The notes beneath the pieces were generated by a model. That model was not told the origin of the DNA, did no database searches, and saw only the letters and a program-made list of their open reading frames with translations. Of a stretch of DNA of 64,000 nt, positions 15,735 to 25,111 are shown one piece after another. The translations under genes and the position numbers were made by a program. Within the stretch, counting starts at the first letter, position 1; each line of letters opens with the position of its first letter. The DNA comes from Halomarina litorea (GTDB lineage Archaea; Halobacteriota; Halobacteria; Halobacteriales; Haloarculaceae): assembly GCF_024227715.1 (NCBI RefSeq), contig NZ_CP100448.1:186001-250000 (forward strand), given 5' to 3'.

Positions 15735-16658
15735 ATGAGAACAGGAGTGGCCGTACTGGTAGCGGTGCTGGTCGTGCTGGCAGGGTGTGCTGGCCAGCCG
15801 ACCGGTTCGATGGACGGGTCACCGGACGGGACGATGACCGAAGCGGGGGACGGCACGACGGGCGACGGCACCGTCCGGATGTACGTGAGCGACGAGCGCA
15901 ACGCCATCGGACAGTTCGAACACCTCAACGTGACCATCACGGAGGTGCGTCTCCGACCGGCGGGGGAGGCGACTGCCGACGGGAACGTCTCCGGAGAGGC
16001 GAACGTCACCGGTGAACTCGACGCGAACGCATCGGCGACGAACGCGACGGTGACGAACGCGACAGCGGCGAACGCGACGGCGAATGCAACGGTGAACGCG
16101 AGCGCTGACGCCGACGGCGAGTGGCGGACCTACGCCGTCGAGGAGCGCACGGTGGACCTCACCGAACTCCAGGGCGAGAACGCGACGCGACTGGGGAACC
16201 TGACGGTGCCGACCGGGCAGTACGAAGGCGTCGCCGTCCGGATCAGCGACATCGAGGCGACGCTGAAGACGGGCGAGCGGGTGACGGTGAAACTCCCGAG
16301 CGACCGACTCCGCGTCAGACACGAATTCACCGTCGGCGCGACGGCGACGGACTTCGTCTTCGACATCACGGTGTTCGAGGCGGGCAAGAGCGGCAAGTAC
16401 GTCCTGAAGCCCGTGGCGGGCGAGTCGGGCACCGACCAGCCCATCCGCCTCGTCAACGACGGGACGACCCGCGGTGGGAACGCATCGGTCGGAGCCGGAG
16501 CGAACGCGTCCGTCGGGACGAACGCGAACGCCACCGTGGGGACCAACGCGTCCACGGGAGTCTCGGTGAACGCAACGGGTGAGACTGCCTCGACTGTCGG
16601 GAACACGACCGCAGGCGGCGGGGTGAACGCGACCGTTGGGGCGAGAGCGAACGGCTGA
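15735..16658 (+). CDS. DUF4382-domain lipoprotein
   Basis: A 307-residue secreted lipoprotein. The signal peptide VAVLVAVLVVLAGCAG carries a lipobox (LAGC, Cys about 20) and is of the Sec type. The DUF4382 domain follows (VRMYVSDERNAIGQFEHLNVTITEVRL...TVDLTELQGENATRLGNLTVPTGQYEGVAVRISDIEATL), ending near 245. A linker at about 95-125 and a tail at about 250-307 are dense in NAS/NAT/NVT sequons, so heavy N-glycosylation at the cell surface is likely. Function of the domain is unknown; it is usually found in cell-surface proteins. Confidence 0.85.
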   Translation: MRTGVAVLVAVLVVLAGCAGQPTGSMDGSPDGTMTEAGDGTTGDGTVRMYVSDERNAIGQFEHLNVTITEVRLRPAGEATADGNVSGEANVTGELDANASATNATVTNATAANATANATVNASADADGEWRTYAVEERTVDLTELQGENATRLGNLTVPTGQYEGVAVRISDIEATLKTGERVTVKLPSDRLRVRHEFTVGATATDFVFDITVFEAGKSGKYVLKPVAGESGTDQPIRLVNDGTTRGGNASVGAGANASVGTNANATVGTNASTGVSVNATGETASTVGNTTAGGGVNATVGARANG

Positions 16659-16697
16659 GACCGACCGATTCATGGCCGTCCGGCGGCACCTTCGGGT

Positions 16698-17693
16698 ATG
16701 GAGGGCCCGCTGTGGACCGAGACCCACGCGCCGTCGCTGAGTGAGTTGCCACAGCCGTCGGTGCGCGACGCCCTGACGCGCGCCGTCGACCAGCCCATGA
16801 ACCTCGTGCTGTACGGGCCACAGGGGGTCGGCAAGACCGCCGCGGTGCGGGCGCTGGCCCGCGAGGCACACGACGACGAGACCGACCTCGTCGAACTCAA
16901 CGTGGACGACTTCTTCTCGCGGACGAAGACGGAGATAAAGAACGACCCGCGCTTCGAGTCGTTTCTCGTCGGCCGTTCCCGGATGTCCAAGCGGGACATG
17001 ATCAACCGCGTCCTGAAGGAGTCCGCGAGCTACGCCCCCGTCTCCGGGGAGTACAAGACCGTCCTGCTGGACAACGCGGAGGCCATCCGCGAGGACTTCC
17101 AGCAGGCGCTCCGGCGGGTGATGGAGCGCCACCACCGGACGACGCAGTTCGTCATCGCCACCCGCCAGCCCTCGAAACTCATCCCGCCCATCCGCTCGCG
17201 GTGTTTCAACGTCCCCGTCCGGGAACCGACACACGGCGAGACCGTCGCGGTCCTCGAACGCGTCGTGGAGGCCGAGGGCGTCGAGTACGACGCCGACGGA
17301 CTGGAGTACGTGGCGGGGTACGCCGACGGCGACCTCCGGCGGGCGATTCTGGGGGCACAGACCACCGCCGAGGACGCCGACGAGGTGACGATGCAGGCGG
17401 CCTACGAGGCCCTCGGCGAGGTCGGCCTCACCGAACGCGTCGAGGAGATGCTGACCGCTGCGGAGGCCGGCGAGTTCTCCGACGCCCGGAACACGCTGGA
17501 CGACCTGCTGGTCGACGAGGGCTACAGCGGACAGGAAATACTCGCGGACATCCTCGCGGTCTCCCGATCGCGTCGCTCGGGGCGCGAACTCACGGCGCTC
17601 CACCGACTCGCTGGGGAGGTGGACCTCGACCTCGCGGAGGGGACGAGCGACCGCATCCATCTGGGGCGGTTGCTCGCGGAACTCGGGCGCTGA
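16698..17693 (+). CDS. rfcC: Clamp-loader-like AAA ATPase (replication factor C small subunit, RfcC type)
   Basis: A 331-residue AAA+ protein. Walker A is GPQGVGKT (40-47). The Walker B region reads TVLLDN (121-126), so the usual glutamate after the Asp is Asn (N126), which would be expected to impair ATP hydrolysis. The sensor-1 segment FVIATRQP and the SRC motif with the arginine finger (PIRSRCF, S167-C169) are present, followed by the helical collar domain. Haloarchaea have three RFC-type subunits; this matches the divergent third one. It would help load PCNA (34218-34961). 39 bases separate it from the lipoprotein gene. Confidence 0.85.
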   Translation: MEGPLWTETHAPSLSELPQPSVRDALTRAVDQPMNLVLYGPQGVGKTAAVRALAREAHDDETDLVELNVDDFFSRTKTEIKNDPRFESFLVGRSRMSKRDMINRVLKESASYAPVSGEYKTVLLDNAEAIREDFQQALRRVMERHHRTTQFVIATRQPSKLIPPIRSRCFNVPVREPTHGETVAVLERVVEAEGVEYDADGLEYVAGYADGDLRRAILGAQTTAEDADEVTMQAAYEALGEVGLTERVEEMLTAAEAGEFSDARNTLDDLLVDEGYSGQEILADILAVSRSRRSGRELTALHRLAGEVDLDLAEGTSDRIHLGRLLAELGR

Positions 17694-17710
17694 GCGCGTC
17701 GTCTACGGGA

Positions 17711-17857
17711 CTACTGGTGTCGCGGGACGCTGATGTCCATCAGATAGCCGCCGCACTTCGAACAGAGGCGACTCCCCTCGAGGGATTCGACGCGCCGACC
17801 GCAGTCGAGACACTCGTACAGACCTCTCTGAGACGTTTCTGCCTTCATGCCCCTCAT
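17711..17857 (-). CDS. Rubrerythrin-like zinc-ribbon miniprotein (DUF7129-like)
   Basis: A 48-residue protein with a rubredoxin-like zinc ribbon: YECLDCGRRVESLEGSRLCSKCGGYLMDISVPR, with four cysteines in two CxxC pairs. These haloarchaeal miniproteins resemble the C-terminal knuckle of rubrerythrin and are presumed metal-binding, with no known role. I place the start at the ATG at 17857, since TTATCA lies about 20 bases upstream and suggests a leaderless message; the ATG at 17848, right after GAGGGG, is an alternative. Confidence 0.75.
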   Translation of the reverse strand: MRGMKAETSQRGLYECLDCGRRVESLEGSRLCSKCGGYLMDISVPRHQ

Positions 17858-17996
17858 AGCGCGGTACGAGTTGATAAGAGTTACCACACACCACACAGAG
17901 TGTCGAGGGAGCGAGAACGACGTTGAGGGCTCGCGAGTCGTGCGCTTGCGGACAGTGCGTCACCAGTGGGTGCGTTCCCGACAGGTGTCCGTCGGG

Positions 17997-19073
17997 TCAC
18001 CGCAGCACGAGAACGTGTCTGTCGAGCGACCGGTGGACGCGCCGTTCGAAGGTCGCCTCGACGGTCCACCCGGCGCGCTCCGCGGCCTCGCGCCAGGAGC
18101 GGTCGGCCACGACGACACAGGACGGGGCGACCCGTCGGGCTTCCCGGAGGGCGTCTTCGACCAGTTCGGCGAGGTCGCCGACGACCTTCGACTGGCGGCC
18201 GTAGGGCGCGTCGAAGACGACGGCGTCGACGCTCGCGTCCCGGAAGGGGAGGTGGGTAGCGTCGCCCCGGCAGACGTCGAAGTCCTCGAGGAAGTGCGCG
18301 AGGTTCTCGCGTGCGCCCCGGACCATCTTCGCCTGCGCGTCGGCACCCACCACGTCCCCCCCGACGAGACCCGCCTCGACGAGGACGCCCCCGGTGCCGC
18401 ACATCGGGTCGAGGACGCGCGCGCCGGGGCGCGCCCCGGCGACGTTGACCAGCGCACGGGCGAACAGCGGCCCCATGCTCCCCGGTTGGAAGAACGGGCG
18501 GTCGGTGGGTCGGCGGTCGCCGTAGTCGCGGACGCTCTCGACTTCGAGCCACCCGAGCGCACAGACCCCCTCGCCGTCCGGGGCGGGCGCGAGCGGGTCG
18601 GCGGAATTCGACCCCTCGTCGGGGGTCCCGTCGCCGCCGCGCCAGACGGGTTCAGCGTCCCGGGCGTCGTCCTCCGCTTCGTTCCCGGGGACGCTGAACA
18701 GCGCCCGGAGTTCGTGGTCCGGGTCGTCGAGGTCGACGGAGAACCCGCGGTCGACGAGGACGCTCCCGAGTTCGCGTTCGGCACGCTGGGTGTCGACGCC
18801 CGTGGTGCGCTTGACGTCGCGGGCGCGGACGGCGACGGACCCCTCGCGGTCGAAGGAGGCGGCGTCGAGGAGGGCGCGGGCGCTCTCGACGCTGGCGTCG
18901 GTGTGTCCGAGGAGGGCGCTCGCTCGGTGGGTGTAGGCGAGGCCGTGCACCCGGTCGGAGACGCCGCGGGCGGTCGCGAGGCCGGCCGCGAGGGGGCGCA
19001 CGTCCGTACAGGCGCTCGCGGCCTCACAGCGCGCGAAGGCGTCGTCCTCGCCGCCCAGTTCCAGCACGTACAC
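17997..19073 (-). CDS. trmG10: tRNA (guanine(10)-N2)-dimethyltransferase
   Basis: A 358-residue enzyme with an N-terminal THUMP domain (to about residue 165; AVRARDVKRTTGVDTQRAERELG is visible) and a C-terminal Rossmann methyltransferase domain. The SAM loop is VLDPMCGTGGVLVEAG (about 220-235), and the catalytic motif IV is FDAPYGRQ (about 283), the N2-guanine type with Ala in place of the first Pro of DPPYG. It modifies G10 of tRNA. The GTG/ATG choice is clear: start at 19073 gives MYVLELGGEDD. Divergent from tbp. Confidence 0.9.
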   Translation of the reverse strand: MYVLELGGEDDAFARCEAASACTDVRPLAAGLATARGVSDRVHGLAYTHRASALLGHTDASVESARALLDAASFDREGSVAVRARDVKRTTGVDTQRAERELGSVLVDRGFSVDLDDPDHELRALFSVPGNEAEDDARDAEPVWRGGDGTPDEGSNSADPLAPAPDGEGVCALGWLEVESVRDYGDRRPTDRPFFQPGSMGPLFARALVNVAGARPGARVLDPMCGTGGVLVEAGLVGGDVVGADAQAKMVRGARENLAHFLEDFDVCRGDATHLPFRDASVDAVVFDAPYGRQSKVVGDLAELVEDALREARRVAPSCVVVADRSWREAAERAGWTVEATFERRVHRSLDRHVLVLR

Positions 19074-19150
19074 GCCCCCGACTCACCCGCGAACCGGCAA
19101 GAGGATGCCGATACCCCCGGCGGAGGACCTGTCAGGTATTCCCCCCTACC

Positions 19151-19158
19151 TTTATAAA
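19151..19158 (+). promoter_or_regulatory. TATA box of the tbp gene
   Basis: TTTATAAA, preceded by the C-rich CCCCCCTACC as BRE, stands 29 bases before the tbp ATG at 19187. It is the best match to a haloarchaeal promoter in the window and fits a transcript with almost no leader. Because TBP itself binds such a box, autoregulation is possible. Confidence 0.8.
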
Positions 19159-19186
19159 GGTTAAATACGTGTTTTAAGTCGTGTCA

Positions 19187-19750
19187 ATGACCGACCCCAA
19201 GGAAACCATCAACATCGAGAACGTTGTTGCGTCGACGGGCATCGGCCAGGAGCTGGACCTCCAGAGTGTCGCGATGGACCTGGAGGGGGCCGACTACGAC
19301 CCCGAGCAGTTCCCCGGCCTCGTCTACCGGACCCAGAACCCGAAGTCCGCCGCGCTCATCTTCCGCTCCGGGAAGATCGTCTGTACCGGTGCGAAGTCCA
19401 CCGACGACGTCCACGAGAGCCTCCGCATCGTCTTCGACAAGCTCCGCGACCTCGAGATTCAGGTCGACGAGGACCCCGAGATCGTTGTCCAGAACATCGT
19501 CACCTCCGCGGACCTCGGGCGGACGCTCAACCTGAACGCCATCGCCATCGGCCTCGGGCTGGAGAACATCGAGTACGAACCCGAGCAGTTCCCCGGTCTC
19601 GTCTACCGTCTCGACGACCCTGACGTGGTCGCGCTGCTGTTCGGCTCCGGGAAACTCGTCATCACGGGCGGCAAGCAGCCCGTCGACGCCGAACACGCCG
19701 TCGACAAGATCGTCTCCCGCCTCGAGGAACTCGGCCTCCTCGAGTCGTAG
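19187..19750 (+). CDS. tbp: TATA-box-binding protein
   Basis: A 187-residue archaeal TBP, the core promoter-recognition factor. It consists of two direct repeats of the saddle fold: residues about 5-90 (INIENVVASTGIGQELDLQSVAMDL...QFPGLVYRTQNPKSAALIFRSGKIVCTGAKS) and about 95-187 (VQNIVTSADLGRTLNLNAIAIGLG...QFPGLVYRLDDPDVVALLFGSGKLVITGGKQ). All the DNA-contacting positions appear intact. A GTG at 19181 would add two residues; the ATG is the usual haloarchaeal start (MTDPKETINIEN). Haloarchaea often have several TBPs; this looks like the standard one. Confidence 0.96.
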   Translation: MTDPKETINIENVVASTGIGQELDLQSVAMDLEGADYDPEQFPGLVYRTQNPKSAALIFRSGKIVCTGAKSTDDVHESLRIVFDKLRDLEIQVDEDPEIVVQNIVTSADLGRTLNLNAIAIGLGLENIEYEPEQFPGLVYRLDDPDVVALLFGSGKLVITGGKQPVDAEHAVDKIVSRLEELGLLES

Positions 19751-19798
19751 ACTCCTCGAATCGGACAGCTACAAACCGGGGGCCGTCGTAGGAGACGT

Positions 19799-20164
19799 AT
19801 GATTCCGGCACAGGCGGACGTCACGGGCGGTGGCCTGCTCGCCATCGTCGTCACGTTCCTCGTGGCGTGGCTGTTCTACGCCGTCACGCTCCACCTCGCC
19901 GCGACGTTCTTCATCGGCGACGTGCCGTCACAGCGCGCGGCGACGGCGGCGCTCGCCCCCGCCGTCGTCTCCATGCTGTTCCAGCTCGGCTCGCTGAACG
20001 ACGCCATCGCCCTGTTCGCCCTCTTCACGCTCGCCAGCGTCGTCGCCGCCATCCACGTCGTCTACCGCGTCCGGTGGGTGACGGCGGGACTGCTCGGCCT
20101 CCTGCACTTCGCGTTCGCGCTGGCGCTCGGACTCGCGCTGTACAACATCATCACCTTCCTCTGA
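19799..20164 (+). CDS. Four-helix membrane protein (DUF7473-like)
   Basis: A 121-residue integral membrane protein with four predicted helices (about 10-32, 44-63, 65-86, 93-118). It has few charged residues outside short loops and no recognised motif. Haloarchaea-specific families of this kind have no known function. It starts 48 bases after tbp in the same direction, so it may be read through from the tbp promoter. Confidence 0.7.
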   Translation: MIPAQADVTGGGLLAIVVTFLVAWLFYAVTLHLAATFFIGDVPSQRAATAALAPAVVSMLFQLGSLNDAIALFALFTLASVVAAIHVVYRVRWVTAGLLGLLHFAFALALGLALYNIITFL

Positions 20165-20195
20165 AAAAGACCACAACGCGGTCCGCTCGACCGAT

Positions 20196-21131
20196 TCAGG
20201 CCTCCGCAGTCGAGCAGGACTGGCTGTACTCGACCTGGCCGACCTCGGTTCCGTTCTGGCTGACGACGGTACCGTTCTCGTAGATACGGACGTTCTGGAA
20301 CCCGTCGTCGCTGGCGCCCTGCGAGTCGTCGACGATCCGGAGGTCGACGAACGTGTCGTCCTGGTTGTCGAAGAAGACGTCACCGCTCGCACCGCTTACG
20401 TTCACGTAGTTCCCCTCGAAGAGCAGACCGTCGTCGGTGGCGGTCGGACAGACCTCGCCGATCTCGACCTCACCGACGGTGCTTCCGTTGCGGTCGACGA
20501 CGGTGCCGTTCTCGTAGATGTTCACGTCGAAGAATCCATCGCCGCCCGCCTGGTTGTCGTCGACGATGGAGACGTTCCCGACGACGGCATCGTCCTCGTC
20601 GAACACCGTCCCGTTGGCGCTCACGTTCACGTACGCACCGCTCTCGGCGCTCGTTACGTTGTTCGCGACGAACACGAAGTCGCCGCTGGCCTCGGTGCCG
20701 GGCGTACCGGTCGTATCGTTGACCTCCACGCGACCGACGACGTCACCGCTCTCGTTGATGACGGTGCCGTTCTCGTAGATTCGGACGTTCTCGAAGCCGG
20801 GGCCGTCACCTTGGGTGTCCTCGATGATGGTGACGTTGGCTATCGAATCGTCCTGATTGTCGAAGAAGACGTCACCGCTCGCGCCGCTTACGTTGACGGC
20901 GGTCCCGTTGAACAGGAACGCGTCGTCGTCGTTGGCGGCGGTACCGTTGGTCACGGTGCCGTTCTCCGCGGTCTCGTTGGCCATTTCGGTCGTTTCGGTT
21001 CCCCCGTCGGTCTCGGTGGTATCGTTGGTCCCGTCGCCGGCATCCGGTCCCGAGCAACCGGCGATACCGACCAGTACGACGAGGAGACAGACGAGTATCG
21101 TCCGTTTCGATGGAGTTGGTAGCGTCGACAC
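20196..21131 (-). CDS. Secreted lipoprotein with three repeated beta modules
   Basis: A 311-residue lipoprotein. The GTG at 21131 gives a Sec signal (KRTILVCLLVVLVGIAGC) with lipobox at Cys 25. After a Thr/Glu/Asn-rich linker come three related modules of 65-75 residues. Each has a strand block (FLFNGTAVNVSGASGDVFFDNQ in module 1, LLFEGNYVNVSGASGDVFFDNQ in module 3), then an acidic turn, then (V/N)(R/I)YENGTV, closed by G..VG.VE. Two cysteines bracket module 3. Many N-x-S/T sequons suggest glycosylation. It is a surface protein of unknown ligand. Confidence 0.8.
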   Translation of the reverse strand: MSTLPTPSKRTILVCLLVVLVGIAGCSGPDAGDGTNDTTETDGGTETTEMANETAENGTVTNGTAANDDDAFLFNGTAVNVSGASGDVFFDNQDDSIANVTIIEDTQGDGPGFENVRIYENGTVINESGDVVGRVEVNDTTGTPGTEASGDFVFVANNVTSAESGAYVNVSANGTVFDEDDAVVGNVSIVDDNQAGGDGFFDVNIYENGTVVDRNGSTVGEVEIGEVCPTATDDGLLFEGNYVNVSGASGDVFFDNQDDTFVDLRIVDDSQGASDDGFQNVRIYENGTVVSQNGTEVGQVEYSQSCSTAEA

Positions 21132-21423
21132 ACGTTCGGAGACGAAGATAAATCCATTATGGCTGGGGCTTGCATCGACTGGACGAGCGTTGAAGGCGGA
21201 ATCCAAGCGTGCTCGGCCACCAGATTCAAGACTGTTGAGAGACCGGCTGGTTCGCGGGGACTGGGCGCCACCGCCTCCTGAACGCGGTGGCGACACTCGA
21301 GACGCCTACGTCTTCTGCTTGTAGGTATCGCCCGACCGACGAACCGGTCGCTATTTCGGGACGGGAACCGTGCGTGAACCAGTGAGGCGTATCGCATGAC
21401 CCGGAATCGCGAGGCGAGGCCAC

Positions 21424-22365
21424 ATGAGCGTTCGTGACCTCGGCTGGAACCGGGTCGAGCGCCGGCCGCGCGCCCCACTCAGGCTGCTCGGAACGCTCGT
21501 GTTCCTCGCCGTCGCCACCGTCGGGACCGGGGCGCTGGTGTACGCGCTGGCGCTCCCGTTCGCGTTCGAGTCGGTCGGGACGGCCGGGACCGCCGTCGTC
21601 ACCGCCGTGGGGGCCGTGTTCGCCGTGTTCGCCAGCGCCGTCCTCCTCGACCGGCGGCCCCTCGCGGACTACGGCTTCCACCTCGGCAGGCGGTGGGGCG
21701 CCGACCTCGCGGTCGGACTGGCCCTCGGCGGGGTGCTCCTCACGCTCGTCTTCCTCGTCGCCCTCGCCGCCGGGTGGGTCGCCGTCGTGGGGACGTTCCG
21801 CGCGCCGGGAGCGTTCCTGCCCGCGCTGGCGGGCAACGTCCTCGTGTTCTGTCTCGTGGGCCTCTACGAGGAACTGCTCGTCCGGGGGTACCTCCTGCGC
21901 AACCTCGCGGAGGGGCTGGCGGGCTACGTCAGCGAGCAGTGGGCCGTCGGCGCGAGCGTGCTGTTCAGTTCGGCTGTGTTCGGTGCGCTCCACCTCGGCA
22001 ACCCCAACGCGACGCTCGTGAGTGCCCTCGGCATCACGCTCGCCGGGGTGATGCTCGCCGCCGGGTTCGTCTTCACGGGGGAACTCGCCCTCCCCATCGG
22101 CCTCCACGTGACGTGGAACGTCTTTCAGGGCCTCGTCTTCGGCTTCCCGGTGAGCGGCCTGACCGTCGGGACCACCCTGCTCGCCACCCGCGAACAGGGG
22201 CCGGACCTCCTGACGGGCGGGTCGTTCGGCCCCGAGGCGGGCCTCCTCGGGGTGCTCGCCACGCTGGTCGGTCTCGTGAGTACGCTCTGGTACGTCCGGC
22301 GGGCGGAGGGTGCGGTGCGAATCCACGACCGGGTGACGACGCCCCGCCTCCGCTGGTGGGACTGA
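21424..22365 (+). CDS. CPBP-family intramembrane metalloprotease
   Basis: A 313-residue membrane protein with about eight helices. The three CPBP/CAAX-protease motifs are present: GLYEELLVRGYLLRNL (catalytic EExxxR, about residue 149), FGALHLGNPN (FxxxH, about 195) and GLHVTWNVFQGLVFG (HxxxN, about 227). Such enzymes cleave within or near membranes; substrates in archaea are mostly unknown. Length is normal for the family, with a short charged C terminus. It converges with hisG, the two stop codons being adjacent. Confidence 0.9.
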   Translation: MSVRDLGWNRVERRPRAPLRLLGTLVFLAVATVGTGALVYALALPFAFESVGTAGTAVVTAVGAVFAVFASAVLLDRRPLADYGFHLGRRWGADLAVGLALGGVLLTLVFLVALAAGWVAVVGTFRAPGAFLPALAGNVLVFCLVGLYEELLVRGYLLRNLAEGLAGYVSEQWAVGASVLFSSAVFGALHLGNPNATLVSALGITLAGVMLAAGFVFTGELALPIGLHVTWNVFQGLVFGFPVSGLTVGTTLLATREQGPDLLTGGSFGPEAGLLGVLATLVGLVSTLWYVRRAEGAVRIHDRVTTPRLRWWD

Positions 22366-23211
22366 CTACTCGACGAGCCGCTCGATTTCGGTGACGAGGA
22401 TGCCGCTCGCGCCCTCCTCGCGCAGGCTGGCGATGGTCTCGAAGACCCGTTCCTCGTCGACGACGGCGTGGACGGCGACCATCCCCTCGCCCGCGATGTC
22501 CATGACGGTCGGACCGCCGAGACCGGGGATGACGTCTCGCACCGCGTCCAGTCGCTCCTCGGGGACGTTCATCATCAGGTAGCGCTTGCCCGAGGCGGCG
22601 AGGACGGATTCGAGCGCGGTGCGAATCTGGCTCACCTTCTCGTCGTCCACCCGGTCGGGGTGGGCGAACAGGCGCACCGAGGAGGCCATCACCTCCTCGA
22701 CGATGGCGAGGCGGTTCATCCGGAGCGTGGTCCCCGTGGAGGTGATGTCCACGATGGCGTCCGCGATGTCCACGTGCGGGGTGAGTTCCGTCGCGCCCGA
22801 CACCTCCGCGACGTCCACCTCGACGCCCCGTTCCTCGAAGAACTCGCGGGTGATACGCGGGAACTCGGTGGCGACGGTACCCCCCCTGAGGTCCTCGACG
22901 GCCTCGATTTCCCCCTCTTCGGGGGCCGCGAGGACGAGGCGACAGCGTCCGAACTCCAGGTCGAGGAGGTCGACGAGGTCCGTCCCGGACTCGCGTTGCT
23001 GGTCGAGGCCGGTGATGCCGATGGCGGCCGCGCCGTCGGCGACGTACTCGGGGATGTCGGCGGCGCGGGCGAACAGGACGGTGACGTCCGGGTCGACGGT
23101 GTCGGCGTACAGTTTCCGGTCGGCCCCGTCGATGAGGTGCAGGCCGGCCCGTTCGAGGAGTTCGATGGTCGGCTCGTGGAGACGTCCCTTGTTGGGCACG
23201 GCGATGCGCAT
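22366..23211 (-). CDS. hisG: ATP phosphoribosyltransferase, long form
   Basis: A 281-residue enzyme for the first step of histidine biosynthesis (ATP + PRPP to phosphoribosyl-ATP). The start [15 protein letters not shown] is canonical. The PRPP-binding loop is [15 protein letters not shown] (about 160-174). A C-terminal ACT-like regulatory domain ([14 protein letters not shown]...[24 protein letters not shown]) is present, so histidine feedback inhibition is expected without a HisZ partner. Other his genes are not nearby. Confidence 0.95.
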   Translation of the reverse strand: MRIAVPNKGRLHEPTIELLERAGLHLIDGADRKLYADTVDPDVTVLFARAADIPEYVADGAAAIGITGLDQQRESGTDLVDLLDLEFGRCRLVLAAPEEGEIEAVEDLRGGTVATEFPRITREFFEERGVEVDVAEVSGATELTPHVDIADAIVDITSTGTTLRMNRLAIVEEVMASSVRLFAHPDRVDDEKVSQIRTALESVLAASGKRYLMMNVPEERLDAVRDVIPGLGGPTVMDIAGEGMVAVHAVVDEERVFETIASLREEGASGILVTEIERLVE

Positions 23212-23690
23212 TGGTGGGGAGACTCGTCGGGAGGGGTTGTGCCTTTCGGCGCTAGTATTCGTTGGTGGTGGGTCGGGGGACAGTTGCGGAGCAAGTAGGA
23301 ACACCACCGAAGCCCTCGGCACAACGACTCGCGCGACCACACCTGCGCTCCTCGCTTCGCTGCGGTGCTTGGCGGGTCGGGCGTCGTCCTTGTGCCTCGC
23401 CCTTCGAGTCCGCCAGGCTCTGCCCCGCCCTGCCCTTCCCCGGGTCGCGCGGCCCTCACTCCGTTCGGGCACGCGCTCCCGGCCACGGGGGTCAGGACCG
23501 CCACAAGCGCGTTCCGTCGCGCGAGTCGCGGGGAGGTGAGGGGCCGCGCGTGTCGGAGCGAAGCGTGGACCGCCCGAGTCGAGCGCGTGAGGGCTTTCGA
23601 GGTCACTCCGTTCTTCACTACGTAGAGTCATCGGACCACTACCGCAGATGCTAGCGATGGATTGACGCCCCACCCACGAAAACCGCCCCC
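23212..23690. repeat. Non-coding GC-rich intergenic element
   Basis: About 480 bases with no credible gene. The centre carries motifs such as GGAACACCACCGAAGCCCTCGGC (about 23298-23320) and GCGCTCCTCGCTTCGCTGCGG, and its right end CGAGTCGAGCGCGTGAGGGCTTTCGAGG (about 23576-23603) is an imperfect inverted copy of the left. Runs of this style occur between genes in many haloarchaea. The 3395-3579 gap holds a similar sequence in the other orientation. Open frames here have no protein character and lie on both strands. Confidence 0.45.
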
Positions 23691-24986
23691 ATGAACACGC
23701 TCGGAATCACCGGCGGGCGCGTCCTCCTGCCCAGCATGGACGTCGTCGAGGCGGACGTCCTCGTGGACACCGACGCAGGCGAAATCCTCGACGTCGAACC
23801 CGAGGCGGGTGCGGCAGCGGACGAGACTCTCGACGCGACGGACTCGCTGGTCACGCCGGGGTTCGTCAACGCCCACACGCACGCCGCGATGACCCTTTTG
23901 CGGGGGTACGCCGACGACAAGCCCCTCGAATCGTGGCTCCGCGAGGACGTCTGGCCCGCCGAGGCCGAACTGACCCCGGAGGACATCGTCGCCGGGACGC
24001 GCCTCGGGATGCTGGAGATGATACGCTCGGGGACGACCGGGTTCGTGGATATGTACTTCGAGGTGCCCCGCATCGTGGACGCGGTGGCCGACGCGGGGAT
24101 GCGCGCCCGACTGGGCCACGGCGTCGTGACGGTGGCGAAAGACGACGAGGCGGCACACGACGACGCCCGCGAGTCCATCGCGGTGGCCCGCGAGTACGAC
24201 GGCGCGGCCGACGGACGCGTCAGGACGGCGTTCATGCCCCACTCGCTGACGACGGTGGGGACGGAGTTCTTCGAGGAGTACGTTCCGCAGGCCCGCGCGT
24301 CCGATATCCCGGTCCACATCCACGCCAACGAGACGCGCGGCGAGGTCGACCCCATCGTGGAGGAACGGGGGGTGCGACCACTGGAGTACGCCCGTGAGGT
24401 GGGCCTGCTCGAACCCGAGGACTTCGTCGCGCACGGCGTCCACACGGACGAGACGGAGATCGACCTGCTGGCGGAGACGGGCGCGGGCGTCGTCCACTGC
24501 CCGGCCTCGAACATGAAACTCGCCAGCGGGATGGCCCCCGTCCAGTCGATGCTCGACGCGGGCGTCGAGGTGGGCATCGGGACGGACGGCGCGGCGTCGA
24601 ACAACGACCTCGACATGTTCGACGAGGCGCGCGACGCGGCGATGCTGGGCAAACTCGCCGCCGGGGACGCGAGCGCCGTCGCCGCACCCGACGCCGTGCG
24701 GATGGCGACTGCGGGGAGCGCAAGCGTGGCGGGCCTGCCGGGCGGGCGACTCGAACCCGGCGCGGCGGCGGACCTCGCGGTGGTCTCGCTCGACGCGCCG
24801 CACCTCACGCCGGTCCACGACGCCGTGAGCCACGTCGCGTACGCCGCGCGGGGGGCCGACGTTCGTCACACGGTCTGTGACGGGCGAGTGTTGATGCGCG
24901 ACCGGGAGGTGCTGACGATGGACGCCGGTGCGGTACAGGCCGAGGCGACGGAGCGCGCGTCGGCGCTGGTCGAACGGGCGAACTGA
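23691..24986 (+). CDS. mtaD: 5'-methylthioadenosine / S-adenosylhomocysteine deaminase
   Basis: A 431-residue amidohydrolase of the MtaD/DadD type. The metal site is [14 protein letters not shown] (H-x-H, about 62-64), followed by the substrate-side segment [13 protein letters not shown] (about 204) and [30 protein letters not shown] (about 267) and [14 protein letters not shown] (about 298) complete the active site. It deaminates the adenine of SAH, MTA or related 5'-nucleosides to hypoxanthine forms. Together with S-adenosylhomocysteinase at 26045 it covers disposal of the methylation by-product SAH. Confidence 0.92.
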   Translation: MNTLGITGGRVLLPSMDVVEADVLVDTDAGEILDVEPEAGAAADETLDATDSLVTPGFVNAHTHAAMTLLRGYADDKPLESWLREDVWPAEAELTPEDIVAGTRLGMLEMIRSGTTGFVDMYFEVPRIVDAVADAGMRARLGHGVVTVAKDDEAAHDDARESIAVAREYDGAADGRVRTAFMPHSLTTVGTEFFEEYVPQARASDIPVHIHANETRGEVDPIVEERGVRPLEYAREVGLLEPEDFVAHGVHTDETEIDLLAETGAGVVHCPASNMKLASGMAPVQSMLDAGVEVGIGTDGAASNNDLDMFDEARDAAMLGKLAAGDASAVAAPDAVRMATAGSASVAGLPGGRLEPGAAADLAVVSLDAPHLTPVHDAVSHVAYAARGADVRHTVCDGRVLMRDREVLTMDAGAVQAEATERASALVERAN

Positions 24987-25111
24987 ACGACCAGCAGTCT
25001 CGATAAACGTTCTAAGCCGTTCTCGGCCGATATCAGGAACCGTCTACGATCCCGAACTCACTCGAACAAACAGACTATCTTAACTTAGATACTGTCTTGT
25101 TAGAATATGTG

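Noticed and set aside
23262-23654. Plus-strand frames in the 23212-23690 gap
   Set aside because: Arg/Ser/Pro-rich, overlapping in several frames with equal quality, no start context; typical of non-coding GC-rich DNA.
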